Assembly (NCBI GenBank): GCA_964346295.1
Contig: CAYFUG010000015.1
Coordinates: 1-37,405, forward strand
Direction: 5' to 3'
Length of the DNA stretch: 37,405 bases
From: CAYFUG01 sp964346295
GTDB lineage: Bacteria; Patescibacteriota; Minisyncoccia; Moranbacterales; DUUL01
Position 1 is the stretch's first letter, and each line of letters starts with the position of its first letter. Positions 7,702-14,004 of this stretch are shown piece after piece. The notes beneath the pieces are model-generated. The model did no database searches and was not told where the DNA came from. It was given only the letters and a program-made list of their open reading frames with translations. A program made the translations under genes and the position numbers.

Positions 7702-7892
7702 AACGTTTGCGTGTATCTGAAGTTTTCATCCCGTCTTCGCAGGATAAATTTTGATTATCAGATAACGCTTGATATTTTAAACTCCACCCAAATCCTCATC
7801 TTGTTAAGGGATGAAAATTTGGGCGGAGGAAAATTGGCACTCCATATGGATTTAATCAACGCCAATTTTCCGTAGCCAGATACACGCTGTTA
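7702..7892. repeat. Long attC-like structured site, array site 5
   Basis: 191 bp between core AAC (7702) and GTTA (7889). The outer stem is GCGTGTATCTG with CAGATACACGC. Inside, TTTTCATCCC (7723-7732) pairs with GGGATGAAAA (7808-7817), while CTCCACCCAAAT (7782-7793) pairs with ATTTGGGCGGAG (7817-7828) in an interleaved order, as in a pseudoknot. A third hairpin pairs GGAAAATTGGC (7828-7838) with GCCAATTTTCC (7861-7871). The same plan recurs at 9360-9548 and 10312-10502. Confidence 0.72.
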
Positions 7893-7954
7893 TGTGATCT
7901 AGTCAGAAATTTCTATTCCTTATTATTTTTTTGGCAATTTATTTCTCTTCTTCT

Positions 7955-8317
7955 TTAACTTATAGCCTCTTGTAATTCTTCAAATTTAGTTTTCAATTCC
8001 GGTCTTTTTTTATACGCAGCTCGAATTATTTCTTCTTGTTCTGTTACTGCATTTTTCTCACTATCACTTCGACCCATTTCTCCATGTTGAAACGCTGAAG
8101 TGTCTGGCCCTTCAAGATTCATTAGCGGATAAGGAATTCTTTTACCATTATCAAACTCAACAAGCCAATAATAGCTAGCGCCAGATGGCTGATCATCGTA
8201 TTCTGTTTCTTCTCCCTCCCTTGTTATTTTTTCTACAATTTTTACCGGCGTAGAATTTTCAAGAGTTTCTAACAACTCTTTGTTTTTATTCTCCGGTACT
8301 TCTATTTTTTCTCTCAT
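7955..8317 (-). CDS. Small acidic hypothetical protein
   Basis: 120 residues, ATG at 8317, soluble and rich in Glu and Lys. A middle segment (SGASYYWLVEFDNGKRIPYPLMNLEGPD, cited here only by its ends SGASYYW and NLEGPD) looks like a small beta barrel. The last 30 residues (TEQEEIIRAAYKKRPELK onward) look helical. I do not recognise a family. The gene lies between the long site at 7702-7892 and the large cruciform site at 8429-8633. It is framed by inverted repeats of about 50 bp (7889-7944 and 8371-8431) that include CAGAAATTTCT and GGCAATTTATTTC. Coding status is supported by the start and length fitting the cassette and by amino-acid composition, not by homology. Confidence 0.6.
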   Translation of the reverse strand: MREKIEVPENKNKELLETLENSTPVKIVEKITREGEETEYDDQPSGASYYWLVEFDNGKRIPYPLMNLEGPDTSAFQHGEMGRSDSEKNAVTEQEEIIRAAYKKRPELKTKFEELQEAIS

Positions 8318-8428
8318 AGTTTTAGTTATTAATTGTTAAAATATTTATAAATAAAGTTATGTCGACCGTTGAAATAAATTGCCAAAAAAATCTAAAAAAT
8401 AATTAAGAAATTTCTGGCTATTTCACAT

Positions 8429-8633
8429 AACGTGCGCGGATATGCGAAGTTGCACGGTCGGCGTAGCCGATTGGCGCGACTTCTGCTCTTACGAAAGTGT
8501 CAAGGCTGTTTAATTATACAACTTAAGTAAGGTAAAATAAAGTTATGAAAAACTTTATTTTGCAGAAGTCGTGACAAAGTGCAATTTGGGTGTAGGGCAG
8601 CTTGACTGCCCGGAACCTCATATCGGCTGTTGT
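8429..8633. repeat. Large cruciform attC-like site, array site 6
   Basis: About 205 bp starting at AACGTGCGCGGATATGCGAA. Perfect stems: CGACTTCTGC (8477-8486) with GCAGAAGTCG (8562-8571), enclosing AAAATAAAGTT (8534-8544) with AACTTTATTTT (8551-8561). GTTGCAC pairs with GTGCAAT outside these, and GGGCAG/CTGCCC forms a side hairpin. The right arm CATATCGGCTGTTGTC partly complements the left arm. It accounts for most of the 371-bp gap between genes. Confidence 0.68.
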
Positions 8634-8688
8634 CGGATCGTAACCTGCGCATTTTTTGTGGTACTCTTTTATGGCAAAATCAAATTCA

Positions 8689-9261
8689 TTATTCTATATC
8701 TTTAAAATAAAATTTTACGGAATATGCTTTTAATTTGACATTAGGAATATTTTTAATCGCATATTTCACTCTTTCTTCAAAATCATTAGCGACAATATAT
8801 CCTCGGACATTTTTTTTGTTAGATATTTTTTCTTGAACATATCCAATATATCCTAATATTTGTCCGACAGAATCATCTTTTGCTTTTCCTGCTTTTAATT
8901 CGATAACAACGAAATCTCCTTTTTTGTCTAATGCTAATATGTCAATTCTCCCAACATCAATCGAGTATTCTTTTCCATTTTTAAATAATGTTAATCCATC
9001 TTCAAGTTGCGATAAATCATTTAGTAAAAAATTTTGTAAATCCCGTTCCATACTAAGGCTAACTTCATATTCTTCAATTGTTTGAGAAGAAGTTATTGTG
9101 TTAGAATATGAACCCATTGTTAAATGTGCTTTCAATGAACGAACACATTCAATGGAAAAGCCCAACATATCAGAAACTTCTTTACTTGTAAGATCAGGAT
9201 TTTTAATAAAACAGTTTATAACTTGTTTTTTCTGTTCTTCATTTAATATCGATTTTGCCAT
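8689..9261 (-). CDS. HTH plus NucS/DUF91-type PD-(D/E)XK nuclease-like protein
   Basis: 190 residues, ATG at 9261. Residues 8-48 look like a helix-turn-helix (LTSKEVSDMLGFSIECVRSL). Residues about 64-180 match the nuclease domain of the NucS/DUF91 group: acidic D107 in VGRIDILALD, E121 and K123 in VVIELKAGK, and a following GQILGYIGYV with the usual Q. This is the PD-(D/E)XK active site. NucS proteins cut mismatched or branched DNA, and DUF91 relatives occur in defence contexts; which applies here is unknown. The N-terminal HTH replaces the DNA-binding domain of canonical NucS. Inverted repeats AACCTGCGCA (8642-8651) and TGCGCAGGTT (9302-9311) frame the cassette. Confidence 0.8.
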   Translation of the reverse strand: MAKSILNEEQKKQVINCFIKNPDLTSKEVSDMLGFSIECVRSLKAHLTMGSYSNTITSSQTIEEYEVSLSMERDLQNFLLNDLSQLEDGLTLFKNGKEYSIDVGRIDILALDKKGDFVVIELKAGKAKDDSVGQILGYIGYVQEKISNKKNVRGYIVANDFEERVKYAIKNIPNVKLKAYSVKFYFKDIE

Positions 9262-9308
9262 ATTGTCTCCTATTTATTAATGGTATCACGAAATATTATA
9301 TTGCGCAG

Positions 9309-9362
9309 GTTGAGACATTTAGAAATTTCAGGGAGCGAAGCGACATGAAATTTCGTCTCAAC
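9309..9362. repeat. 54-bp hairpin, copy 1
   Basis: GTTGAGAC (9309-9316) pairs with GTCTCAAC (9355-9362), and GAAATTTCA pairs with TGAAATTTC inside, leaving ATTTA bulged on one side and a loop GGGAGCGAAGCGACA. Copies lie at 10261-10314 and 11046-11099. It abuts the start side of the nuclease cassette. Confidence 0.8.
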
Positions 9363-9548
9363 GTATATGAATATCTGATGTTTTCATCCCGACTGTTCAG
9401 CAGGAGCTTTGTTTCTCAGACATTCTTTGTTTGTAAAATCCCGCCCACATCTTCATCAAACAGAGGGATGAAAATATAGGCGGAAGCAAATTGACAGTCT
9501 ATTAAAAAATGAAAAAGTCAATTTGCTGTAGCCAGATATTCATTGTTA
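9360..9548. repeat. Long attC-like structured site, array site 7
   Basis: Same plan as 7702-7892. The outer stem is GAATATCTG with CAGATATTC. TTTTCATCCC (9381-9390) pairs with GGGATGAAAA (9465-9474), and CCGCC (9441-9445) with GGCGG (9479-9483) in interleaved order. AGCAAATTGAC (9485-9495) pairs with GTCAATTTGCT (9517-9527). The hairpin and outer-stem sequences differ from the other copies but still pair. Downstream (- sense) of the 140-residue gene. Confidence 0.72.
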
Positions 9549-9594
9549 TCGGATGTAATGAAAAACCTTTCACCTATCAAATAACTTTGGTAAT

Positions 9595-10017
9595 TTATTC
9601 TCCTTCTTTTTCAGGGGCAGGAAGCGCCTTAGCACCACCTTTTTCGGCTGCCCAACGTACTACCAATTCAATCGGAACATACGCATATACTGTTTCTGTT
9701 GGATTACTCGGATCTTCGGCATACTCCATAATGTAGTCAGGAGGCGCCTCGCTCGGAGACCCTAATTCAACCTCTGTGTATCTCTCAGCATTATTACTAC
9801 GTGGTGTAGAATAATTAAAGGAGCTTGCTTGTACGGAGACAGTTACGTCACCGAAGGAAACAGGTGGTAAATGATCGAGTCCTTGTTTGTGCGCTTCAAC
9901 GAGCCATTGATTAAGCCCATCTACTGAGGCCTTAAATAAATCAGGACTTTCTGCCTGTTTAACGAGAGGTGCCTCCTGACGGGCAATCTCTCCAGGTGTT
10001 GGTTTGTCTATTCCCAT
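9595..10017 (-). CDS. Hypothetical cassette protein
   Basis: 140 residues, ATG at 10017, soluble, acidic and proline-rich at both ends. No family recognised. The centre has an aromatic stretch (ASSFNYSTPRSNNAERYTEVELG), then EYAEDPSNPTETVYAYVPIELVVRWAAEKGG, which looks like a compact alpha/beta fold. Base composition is higher in GC than the flanking cassette genes, consistent with a different origin. It is framed by perfect 23-bp inverted repeats at 9578-9600 and 10056-10078. The left one covers its stop codon. A second pair is AATGAAAAACCTTT (9557-9570) with AAAGGTTTTTCATT (10094-10107). Coding is supported by the clean start and composition only. Confidence 0.6.
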   Translation of the reverse strand: MGIDKPTPGEIARQEAPLVKQAESPDLFKASVDGLNQWLVEAHKQGLDHLPPVSFGDVTVSVQASSFNYSTPRSNNAERYTEVELGSPSEAPPDYIMEYAEDPSNPTETVYAYVPIELVVRWAAEKGGAKALPAPEKEGE

Positions 10018-10115
10018 AGTGCTTATGGTTACTAATTAACTGTGGATTATCCACTGAATAAATTACCAAAGTTATTTGATTATATCAACAAAAAAGGTTT
10101 TTCATTATTTCTGAC

Positions 10116-10314
10116 AACGTGCGCGGATATGCGAATTTCCCGCGTAGCGGGAATTTGGGCTTTAGTCGTATATCCGCTGTTGAGCGATGCTTCATGTCGC
10201 TACCTTTTCTTGTTAGCAGAATAGACTTTTTTTAAAAGCCCAAATCGCATAGCCGCGCACGTTGAGACATTTAGAAATTTCAGGGAGCGAAGCGACATGA
10301 AATTTCGTCTCAAC
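10116..10314. repeat. 199-bp duplicated structured unit, copy 1
   Basis: Matches 10902-11099 essentially base for base. The first 70 bp form a compact attC-like lollipop: GCGGATATGCGA with TCGTATATCCGC, and an inner TTCCCGCGTAGCGGGAA hairpin. AGCGA/TCGCT follows, then the arm AAGCCCAAATCGCATAGCCG, which complements the unit's own left end. The last 54 bp are the GTTGAGAC hairpin. With the long site to its left it fills the 503-bp gap between genes. Confidence 0.8.
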
Positions 10315-10502
10315 GTTCATGCATATCTGATGTTTTCATCCCGACTATTAAGATGAACCTTGATTATTTCAGTATGCGTTGATTTTCGATTTCCCGCCCA
10401 TAGTCTCATCAAGCAAAGGGATGAAAATATGGGCGGAGGGAAAAGGACATTCCTTATGTTTTTTCAATGTGTCCTTTTCTTGTAGCCAGATATGCGTTGT
10501 TA
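10312..10502. repeat. Long attC-like structured site, array site 8
   Basis: Third copy of the long plan. The outer stem is GCATATCTG with CAGATATGC. TTTTCATCCC (10333-10342) pairs with GGGATGAAAA (10418-10427), interleaved with CCGCCCATA (10394-10402) and TATGGGCGG (10429-10437). GAAAAGGACA (10440-10449) pairs with TGTCCTTTTC (10470-10479). It lies directly downstream (- sense) of the intact MazG-like gene. Confidence 0.74.
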
Positions 10503-10520
10503 TACGCTGTTGGCAAATTT

Positions 10521-10859
10521 TTATTCCTTTAATTTCTTATTATTTTTATGTCTCTCAGCGTCACGTTTTGTTTTCTTATCAAGATTTTTTTTTAACGCTT
10601 CCGTTAAATCAACACTTGTCTGATTAGCAAGACAAATTAAAACAAACAAAACATCAGCGAGTTCATCGCCCAAATTATGACCTTCGTCTGACTTCTTGAA
10701 ACTTTGATCACCATAAGTTCTTGTCATAATACGAGCAACTTCACCAACTTCTTCAACCAACACTCCAAGATTGGTCAATTCGGAAAAATAGCGAACACCA
10801 ACAGTTTTAATCCAATGATCTATTTGATCTTGTGCTTCTTTGATTGTTAGCTGAGACAT
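10521..10859 (-). CDS. MazG-like nucleotide pyrophosphohydrolase (cassette copy 2, intact)
   Basis: 112 residues, ATG at 10859. An all-alpha NTP pyrophosphohydrolase of the MazG superfamily: EEVGE (E36, E37, E40) and GDELADV (D65, E66, D69) supply the four metal-binding acidic positions. Such enzymes hydrolyse NTPs or dNTPs to the monophosphate and pyrophosphate, often to clean up modified nucleotides. The size is that of single-domain family members. It is the first cassette after the recombinase. Inverted repeats with GTTATACGC and TTGGCAAATTTTT frame it (10499-10522 and 10881-10904). Related MazG-like proteins are known as integron cassette genes. A frameshifted sister copy lies at 5644-5981. 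Confidence 0.87.
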   Translation of the reverse strand: MSQLTIKEAQDQIDHWIKTVGVRYFSELTNLGVLVEEVGEVARIMTRTYGDQSFKKSDEGHNLGDELADVLFVLICLANQTSVDLTEALKKNLDKKTKRDAERHKNNKKLKE

Positions 10860-10901
10860 AAAAATAATTTTAAAATGTTAAAAATTTGCCAATGGCGTAT
10901 A

Positions 10902-11099
10902 ACGTGCGCGGATATGCGAATTTCCCGCGTAGCGGGAATTTGGGCTTTAGTCGTATATCCGCTGTTGAGCGATGCTTCATGTCGCTACCTTTTCTTGTTA
11001 GCAGAATAGACTTTTTTTAAAAGCCCAAATCGCATAGCCGCGCACGTTGAGACATTTAGAAATTTCAGGGAGCGAAGCGACATGAAATTTCGTCTCAAC
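10902..11099. repeat. 199-bp duplicated structured unit, copy 2
   Basis: Second copy of the unit at 10116-10314, with identity running from the AACGTGCGCGG edge to the final GTCTCAAC and breaking off sharply at both ends. Here the right neighbour is AACTTATATCTGAAC, next to the recombinase gene, instead of a long site. No protein-coding frame is convincing within it. Confidence 0.8.
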
Positions 11100-11123
11100 A
11101 ACTTATATCTGAACTAATTGACT
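11097..11123. other. Candidate attI-like insertion point beside the recombinase
   Basis: The last AAC core (11097-11099) of the array is followed by AACTTATATCTGAACTAATT, with no complementary partner arm to its right. A simple site with a core but no large fold, beside the recombinase gene, is where attI would be expected. This is inferred from position only. Confidence 0.4.
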
Positions 11124-11146
11124 TATGTTTTTTATTAAAGTAAATT
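11118..11146 (+). promoter_or_regulatory. Possible promoter of the recombinase gene
   Basis: TTGACT (11118-11123), 17 bases, TAAATT (11141-11146), about 30 bp before the ATG at 11177. It overlaps a - strand TATAAT, so the two directions may compete. Confidence 0.38.
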
Positions 11147-11149
11147 ATA
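11144..11149 (-). promoter_or_regulatory. Possible cassette promoter (-10 element)
   Basis: A perfect TATAAT on the - strand, directed into the cassette array, in the leader between recombinase and first site. No good -35 is seen 16-18 bases upstream. It is the natural place for a Pc-type promoter, since the cassettes show no clear promoters of their own. Confidence 0.3.
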
Positions 11150-11176
11150 GGGGAATATTTTAAATCAGAAAGCTTT

Positions 11177-12031
11177 ATGAATCAGAGCCAAAAGTTGCAA
11201 CCAAGATGCTATCCCAGTCAAGATCCCATGTGTAAATTTAAACAGGAAATGAAATTGCGAGGTTTTAGCTCAAAAACAATTAAAAGTTACCTTTACTATA
11301 CCACAAGTTTTTTGAATTTCGCAAACAAAAGTCCAAGAGAGGTAACCACCGGCGATGTCAGGCAATATTTGGAAGACCTAATCAACAGCAAAAAATCAAA
11401 TTCCTCTGTCAACACGGCTTACAGCGCCCTAAAGATATATTTAGAAAAAATTTTAAAAAGAAAATTCTTTTTAAATATTCCCAGAATAAAGCAGAAAAAG
11501 AAATTGCCGATAGTTTTGAGTAAAGGAGAGGTGCGTAAGATATTAAAAAAAATTACAAATGTCAAGCATAAATTAATGATTGCGACTATCTATTCGGCCG
11601 GCTTGAGGGTTTCGGAATTGCCAAGAATAAAGATCAAAGATCTGGATTTAGAGGATTTAGTGCTTAGAGTCGGAGATTCAAAAGGAGGGAAGGACAGAAA
11701 TACCATAATTTCTCAAGACCTAGCCGATGTCTTGGCTAAGTATACAAAAAATAAAAAAAGTGATAGCCTGCTATTCGAAAACCACAGAGGAGGAAAGTTA
11801 ACCACTCGGAGTGTTCAAAAAGTATTTAAACAAGCCTTAAAAAGTGCCAAAATAAAAAAAGAGGCTAGCTGTCATAGCTTGCGACACAGTTTTGCCACTC
11901 ACTTACTAGAGGACGGAGTAGATATTCGTTATATTCAAGCTCTTTTAGGGCATGCCAAGCTGGAAACAACGCAAATTTACACTCAAGTGACCAATCCGAA
12001 ACTCAAGAATATCAAGAGCCCTTTGGATTGA
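11177..12031 (+). CDS. Tyrosine recombinase, Xer-like, next to the cassette array
   Basis: 284 residues. The N-terminal SAM-like core-binding domain covers about 20-100 (LRGFSSKTIKSYLYYTTSFL). The catalytic domain follows with all expected residues: R144 in AGLRVSE, lysine in the DSKGGKDR turn (169 or 172), H233 and R236 in HSLRHSFATHLL, H259 in LLGHAKLE, and nucleophile Y268 in TTQIYTQV. About 57 residues separate the KGGKDR turn from the HxLRH motif. That leaves no room for the additional segment that marks integron integrases, so by sequence this is a XerC/D-like enzyme common in Patescibacteria. Its position and divergent orientation match intI. The first 17 residues are poorly conserved; M18 is an alternative start. 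Confidence 0.87.
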   Translation: MNQSQKLQPRCYPSQDPMCKFKQEMKLRGFSSKTIKSYLYYTTSFLNFANKSPREVTTGDVRQYLEDLINSKKSNSSVNTAYSALKIYLEKILKRKFFLNIPRIKQKKKLPIVLSKGEVRKILKKITNVKHKLMIATIYSAGLRVSELPRIKIKDLDLEDLVLRVGDSKGGKDRNTIISQDLADVLAKYTKNKKSDSLLFENHRGGKLTTRSVQKVFKQALKSAKIKKEASCHSLRHSFATHLLEDGVDIRYIQALLGHAKLETTQIYTQVTNPKLKNIKSPLD

Positions 12032-12079
12032 TTTTTAGGGATAAAGTTAAGTTTTTTGCATCATTGCCCATATTGACTA

Positions 12080-12109
12080 CCCCGCACCAGAGCTTCGTTC
12101 GATGCGGGG
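12080..12109. repeat. Hairpin after the recombinase gene
   Basis: CCCCGCA (12080-12086) pairs with TGCGGGG (12103-12109) around a 16-base loop. There is no T run on either side, so it is not a clear intrinsic terminator. Confidence 0.45.
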
Positions 12110-12139
12110 CAAGTTCGCCTAATTCAAGTATCGAATTTA

Positions 12140-13936
12140 ATGAATAACATCAGGAATTTTTGCATTATTGCTCATATCGACCATGGAAAATCCACTTTGG
12201 CGGATCGGCTTTTAGAAATGACCAAAACAGTAGAAAAGCGCCAAATGAAGGAGCAACTCTTGGATCAAATGGATTTAGAACGAGAACGAGGGATCACCAT
12301 CAAATTGCAACCGGCGGCTATGCTGTACACTTGGGAAGGAGTAGAATACCAACTAAACCTAATCGACACCCCCGGCCATGTGGATTTTGGTTACGAAGTT
12401 TCTCGCTCCTTAGCGGCAGTAGAGGGGGCAATTTTATTAGTAGATTCCACTCAGGGTGTTCAAGCCCAAACCATGGCTAATCTCTATCAGGCCATTGAGC
12501 AAGATTTGGAGATTATCCCAGTGGTCAACAAGATCGACTTGCCTAACTCCGATGTCCCTAAGACCAAGCAAGAGATTATTCAAATTCTGGGTTGCAAGGA
12601 AGAGGAAATCCTGCCGGCCAGTGGCAAGACTGGAGAGGGAGTGGAGGCGATTTTAGAAGCGGTTATAGGGAAAGTTCCAGCTCCCGAAGGTCAGAAGGAA
12701 GCGCCCCTGCGAGCGATGATCTTTGACTCCAAGTATGATTCTTATAAAGGAGTATTGGCTTATGTGCGGGTGGTGGATGGAAGTGTTAAATCTGGTGAAA
12801 AAATTAAATTGATGATTGGCGGAGTAGAGTCGGAAGCCATGGAAGTGGGTAAATTTTCTCCAAGTCTGGTAAATACTGGGCAGTTGCAAACGGGAGAAAC
12901 CGGCTATATTGCCACGGGACTTAAGAGTGTTAAACAATGCCGGGTGGGAGATACGATCACGGTAATTCGCTTGGGTAGTCCAGCAGCCGAGAAGCCGCTA
13001 GCAGGTTACAAAAAAGTATCCCCGATGGTGTATGCTAGTTTTTATCCTACCGAAGGGGAGGATTACAATCAAATGCGCGATGCCTTAGAAAAACTTCAAC
13101 TTAACGATGCGGCCCTGACTTTCGAGGGAGAGAGTTCGCCGGCCCTGGGGCGAGGGTTCAGGATTGGATTTTTGGGTTTGCTTCATTTAGAGATCATCAA
13201 AGAGCGTCTTTGGCGGGAATTTGAGTTCGAACCGGTGATTACTACGCCTGGAGTGGTTTACGAGGTGGTAAAAACTGATGGAGAAGCTTATAAAATTTAT
13301 GCAGCGGCTGAGATGCCAGAGGCTAACCTAATCAAAGAGGTTCGAGAGCCACGAGTTAAGTTGGAAATTGTTAGTCCGGCTCAATATTTGGGCCCGGTGC
13401 TGGAACTGGTGAGTGGCACTACGCGGGCGGAATATCTTTCCACGGAGTACCTAGATGCCGATCGGGTATTGCTGGCCTTTGATGCCCCACTTTCGGAGGT
13501 GGTGGTCAACTTGCATGACAATCTCAAGTCGGCTACTAGCGGTTTTGCCTCTTTTTCTTATGAATTGACCGGATATCGGGCGGCGGAGCTGGTGCGGTTA
13601 GATGTTTATGTGGCAGAGGAAAAGGTGGATGCTTTTTCGCAAATTGTGCCCAAAGTGCGGGCGATGGGAGAGGGTCGTCGGATTGTGAAAAAGCTAAAAG
13701 AGGTGATTCCAAAGCAAAATTTTCAGGTAAAAATCCAGGCGGCGATTGGTGGCAAAGTGGTTGCGCGAGAGAATATCAGTGCTTTTCGGAAGGATGTTAC
13801 CGGGCATCTGTACGGAGGAGATGTTACCCGGAAACGCAAGCTTTTAGAAAAACAACGCAAAGGTAAAAAACGAATGGCTAGTGGAGGACGAGTAGAGATT
13901 CCTCAGGAGGCGTTTATGGAGATTTTGAAGAAGTAA
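12140..13936 (+). CDS. lepA: Elongation factor 4 (LepA), translational GTPase
   Basis: 598 residues, the usual LepA length. GTPase motifs are complete: G1 AHIDHGKS at 11-18, G2 RGITIK, G3 DTPGHVDF, G4 NKID and G5 SGKTG. The EF-Tu-like domain 2 and EF-G-like domains III and V follow. The LepA-specific C-terminal domain ends with RKRKLLEKQRKGKKRM and the basic, glycine-rich tail that lies near the peptidyl-transferase centre. LepA binds ribosomes and remodels stalled or assembling complexes. The gene begins the GC-richer conserved block right after the accessory region. No operon partner is close: the next gene is 379 bp away. Confidence 0.97.
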   Translation: MNNIRNFCIIAHIDHGKSTLADRLLEMTKTVEKRQMKEQLLDQMDLERERGITIKLQPAAMLYTWEGVEYQLNLIDTPGHVDFGYEVSRSLAAVEGAILLVDSTQGVQAQTMANLYQAIEQDLEIIPVVNKIDLPNSDVPKTKQEIIQILGCKEEEILPASGKTGEGVEAILEAVIGKVPAPEGQKEAPLRAMIFDSKYDSYKGVLAYVRVVDGSVKSGEKIKLMIGGVESEAMEVGKFSPSLVNTGQLQTGETGYIATGLKSVKQCRVGDTITVIRLGSPAAEKPLAGYKKVSPMVYASFYPTEGEDYNQMRDALEKLQLNDAALTFEGESSPALGRGFRIGFLGLLHLEIIKERLWREFEFEPVITTPGVVYEVVKTDGEAYKIYAAAEMPEANLIKEVREPRVKLEIVSPAQYLGPVLELVSGTTRAEYLSTEYLDADRVLLAFDAPLSEVVVNLHDNLKSATSGFASFSYELTGYRAAELVRLDVYVAEEKVDAFSQIVPKVRAMGEGRRIVKKLKEVIPKQNFQVKIQAAIGGKVVARENISAFRKDVTGHLYGGDVTRKRKLLEKQRKGKKRMASGGRVEIPQEAFMEILKK

Positions 13937-14004
13937 GGGCCTCTAAGTTCCCATTTTTGGTAAATTTTGGTGTTGCGGGCTGCTTTTACTTTCACCGTAT
14001 CCTT

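Larger units (their letters stand above)
4983..11176. mobile_element. Integron-like gene cassette array with divergent tyrosine recombinase
   Basis: Eight short genes, all on the - strand, are separated by palindromic sites. Most site boundaries carry AAC on the + strand (GTT on -), the core trinucleotide of integron attC crossover. The recombinase gene at 11177 runs the other way and starts next to the last site, as intI does. Gene functions are unrelated to each other (transporter, nucleotide hydrolase, SET, nuclease, unknowns), as in cassette arrays, and one gene type is present twice. Against a textbook integron: the recombinase lacks the IntI-specific insert, several sites exceed 190 bp, and gene bodies carry extra inverted repeats. 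The left end is degenerate. The outer limits given are approximate. Confidence 0.68.

Noticed and set aside
9255..9736. Open frames on the + strand at 9255-9479 and 9509-9736
   Set aside because: They run through structured sites and the antisense of the 140-residue gene, with no recognisable protein pattern.
10042..10627. Open frames on the + strand at 10042-10224 and 10379-10627
   Set aside because: They fall in the 199-bp unit and a long structured site, and overlap the MazG gene antisense.
4983..11099. CRISPR array
   Set aside because: Repeats are long, palindromic and irregularly spaced with genes between them; there are no short regular repeats with unique spacers and no cas genes.
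10116..11099. Insertion sequence as the source of the 199-bp copies
   Set aside because: No transposase frame fits within 199 bp, and no target duplications are seen at the ends; the edges match the array core instead.
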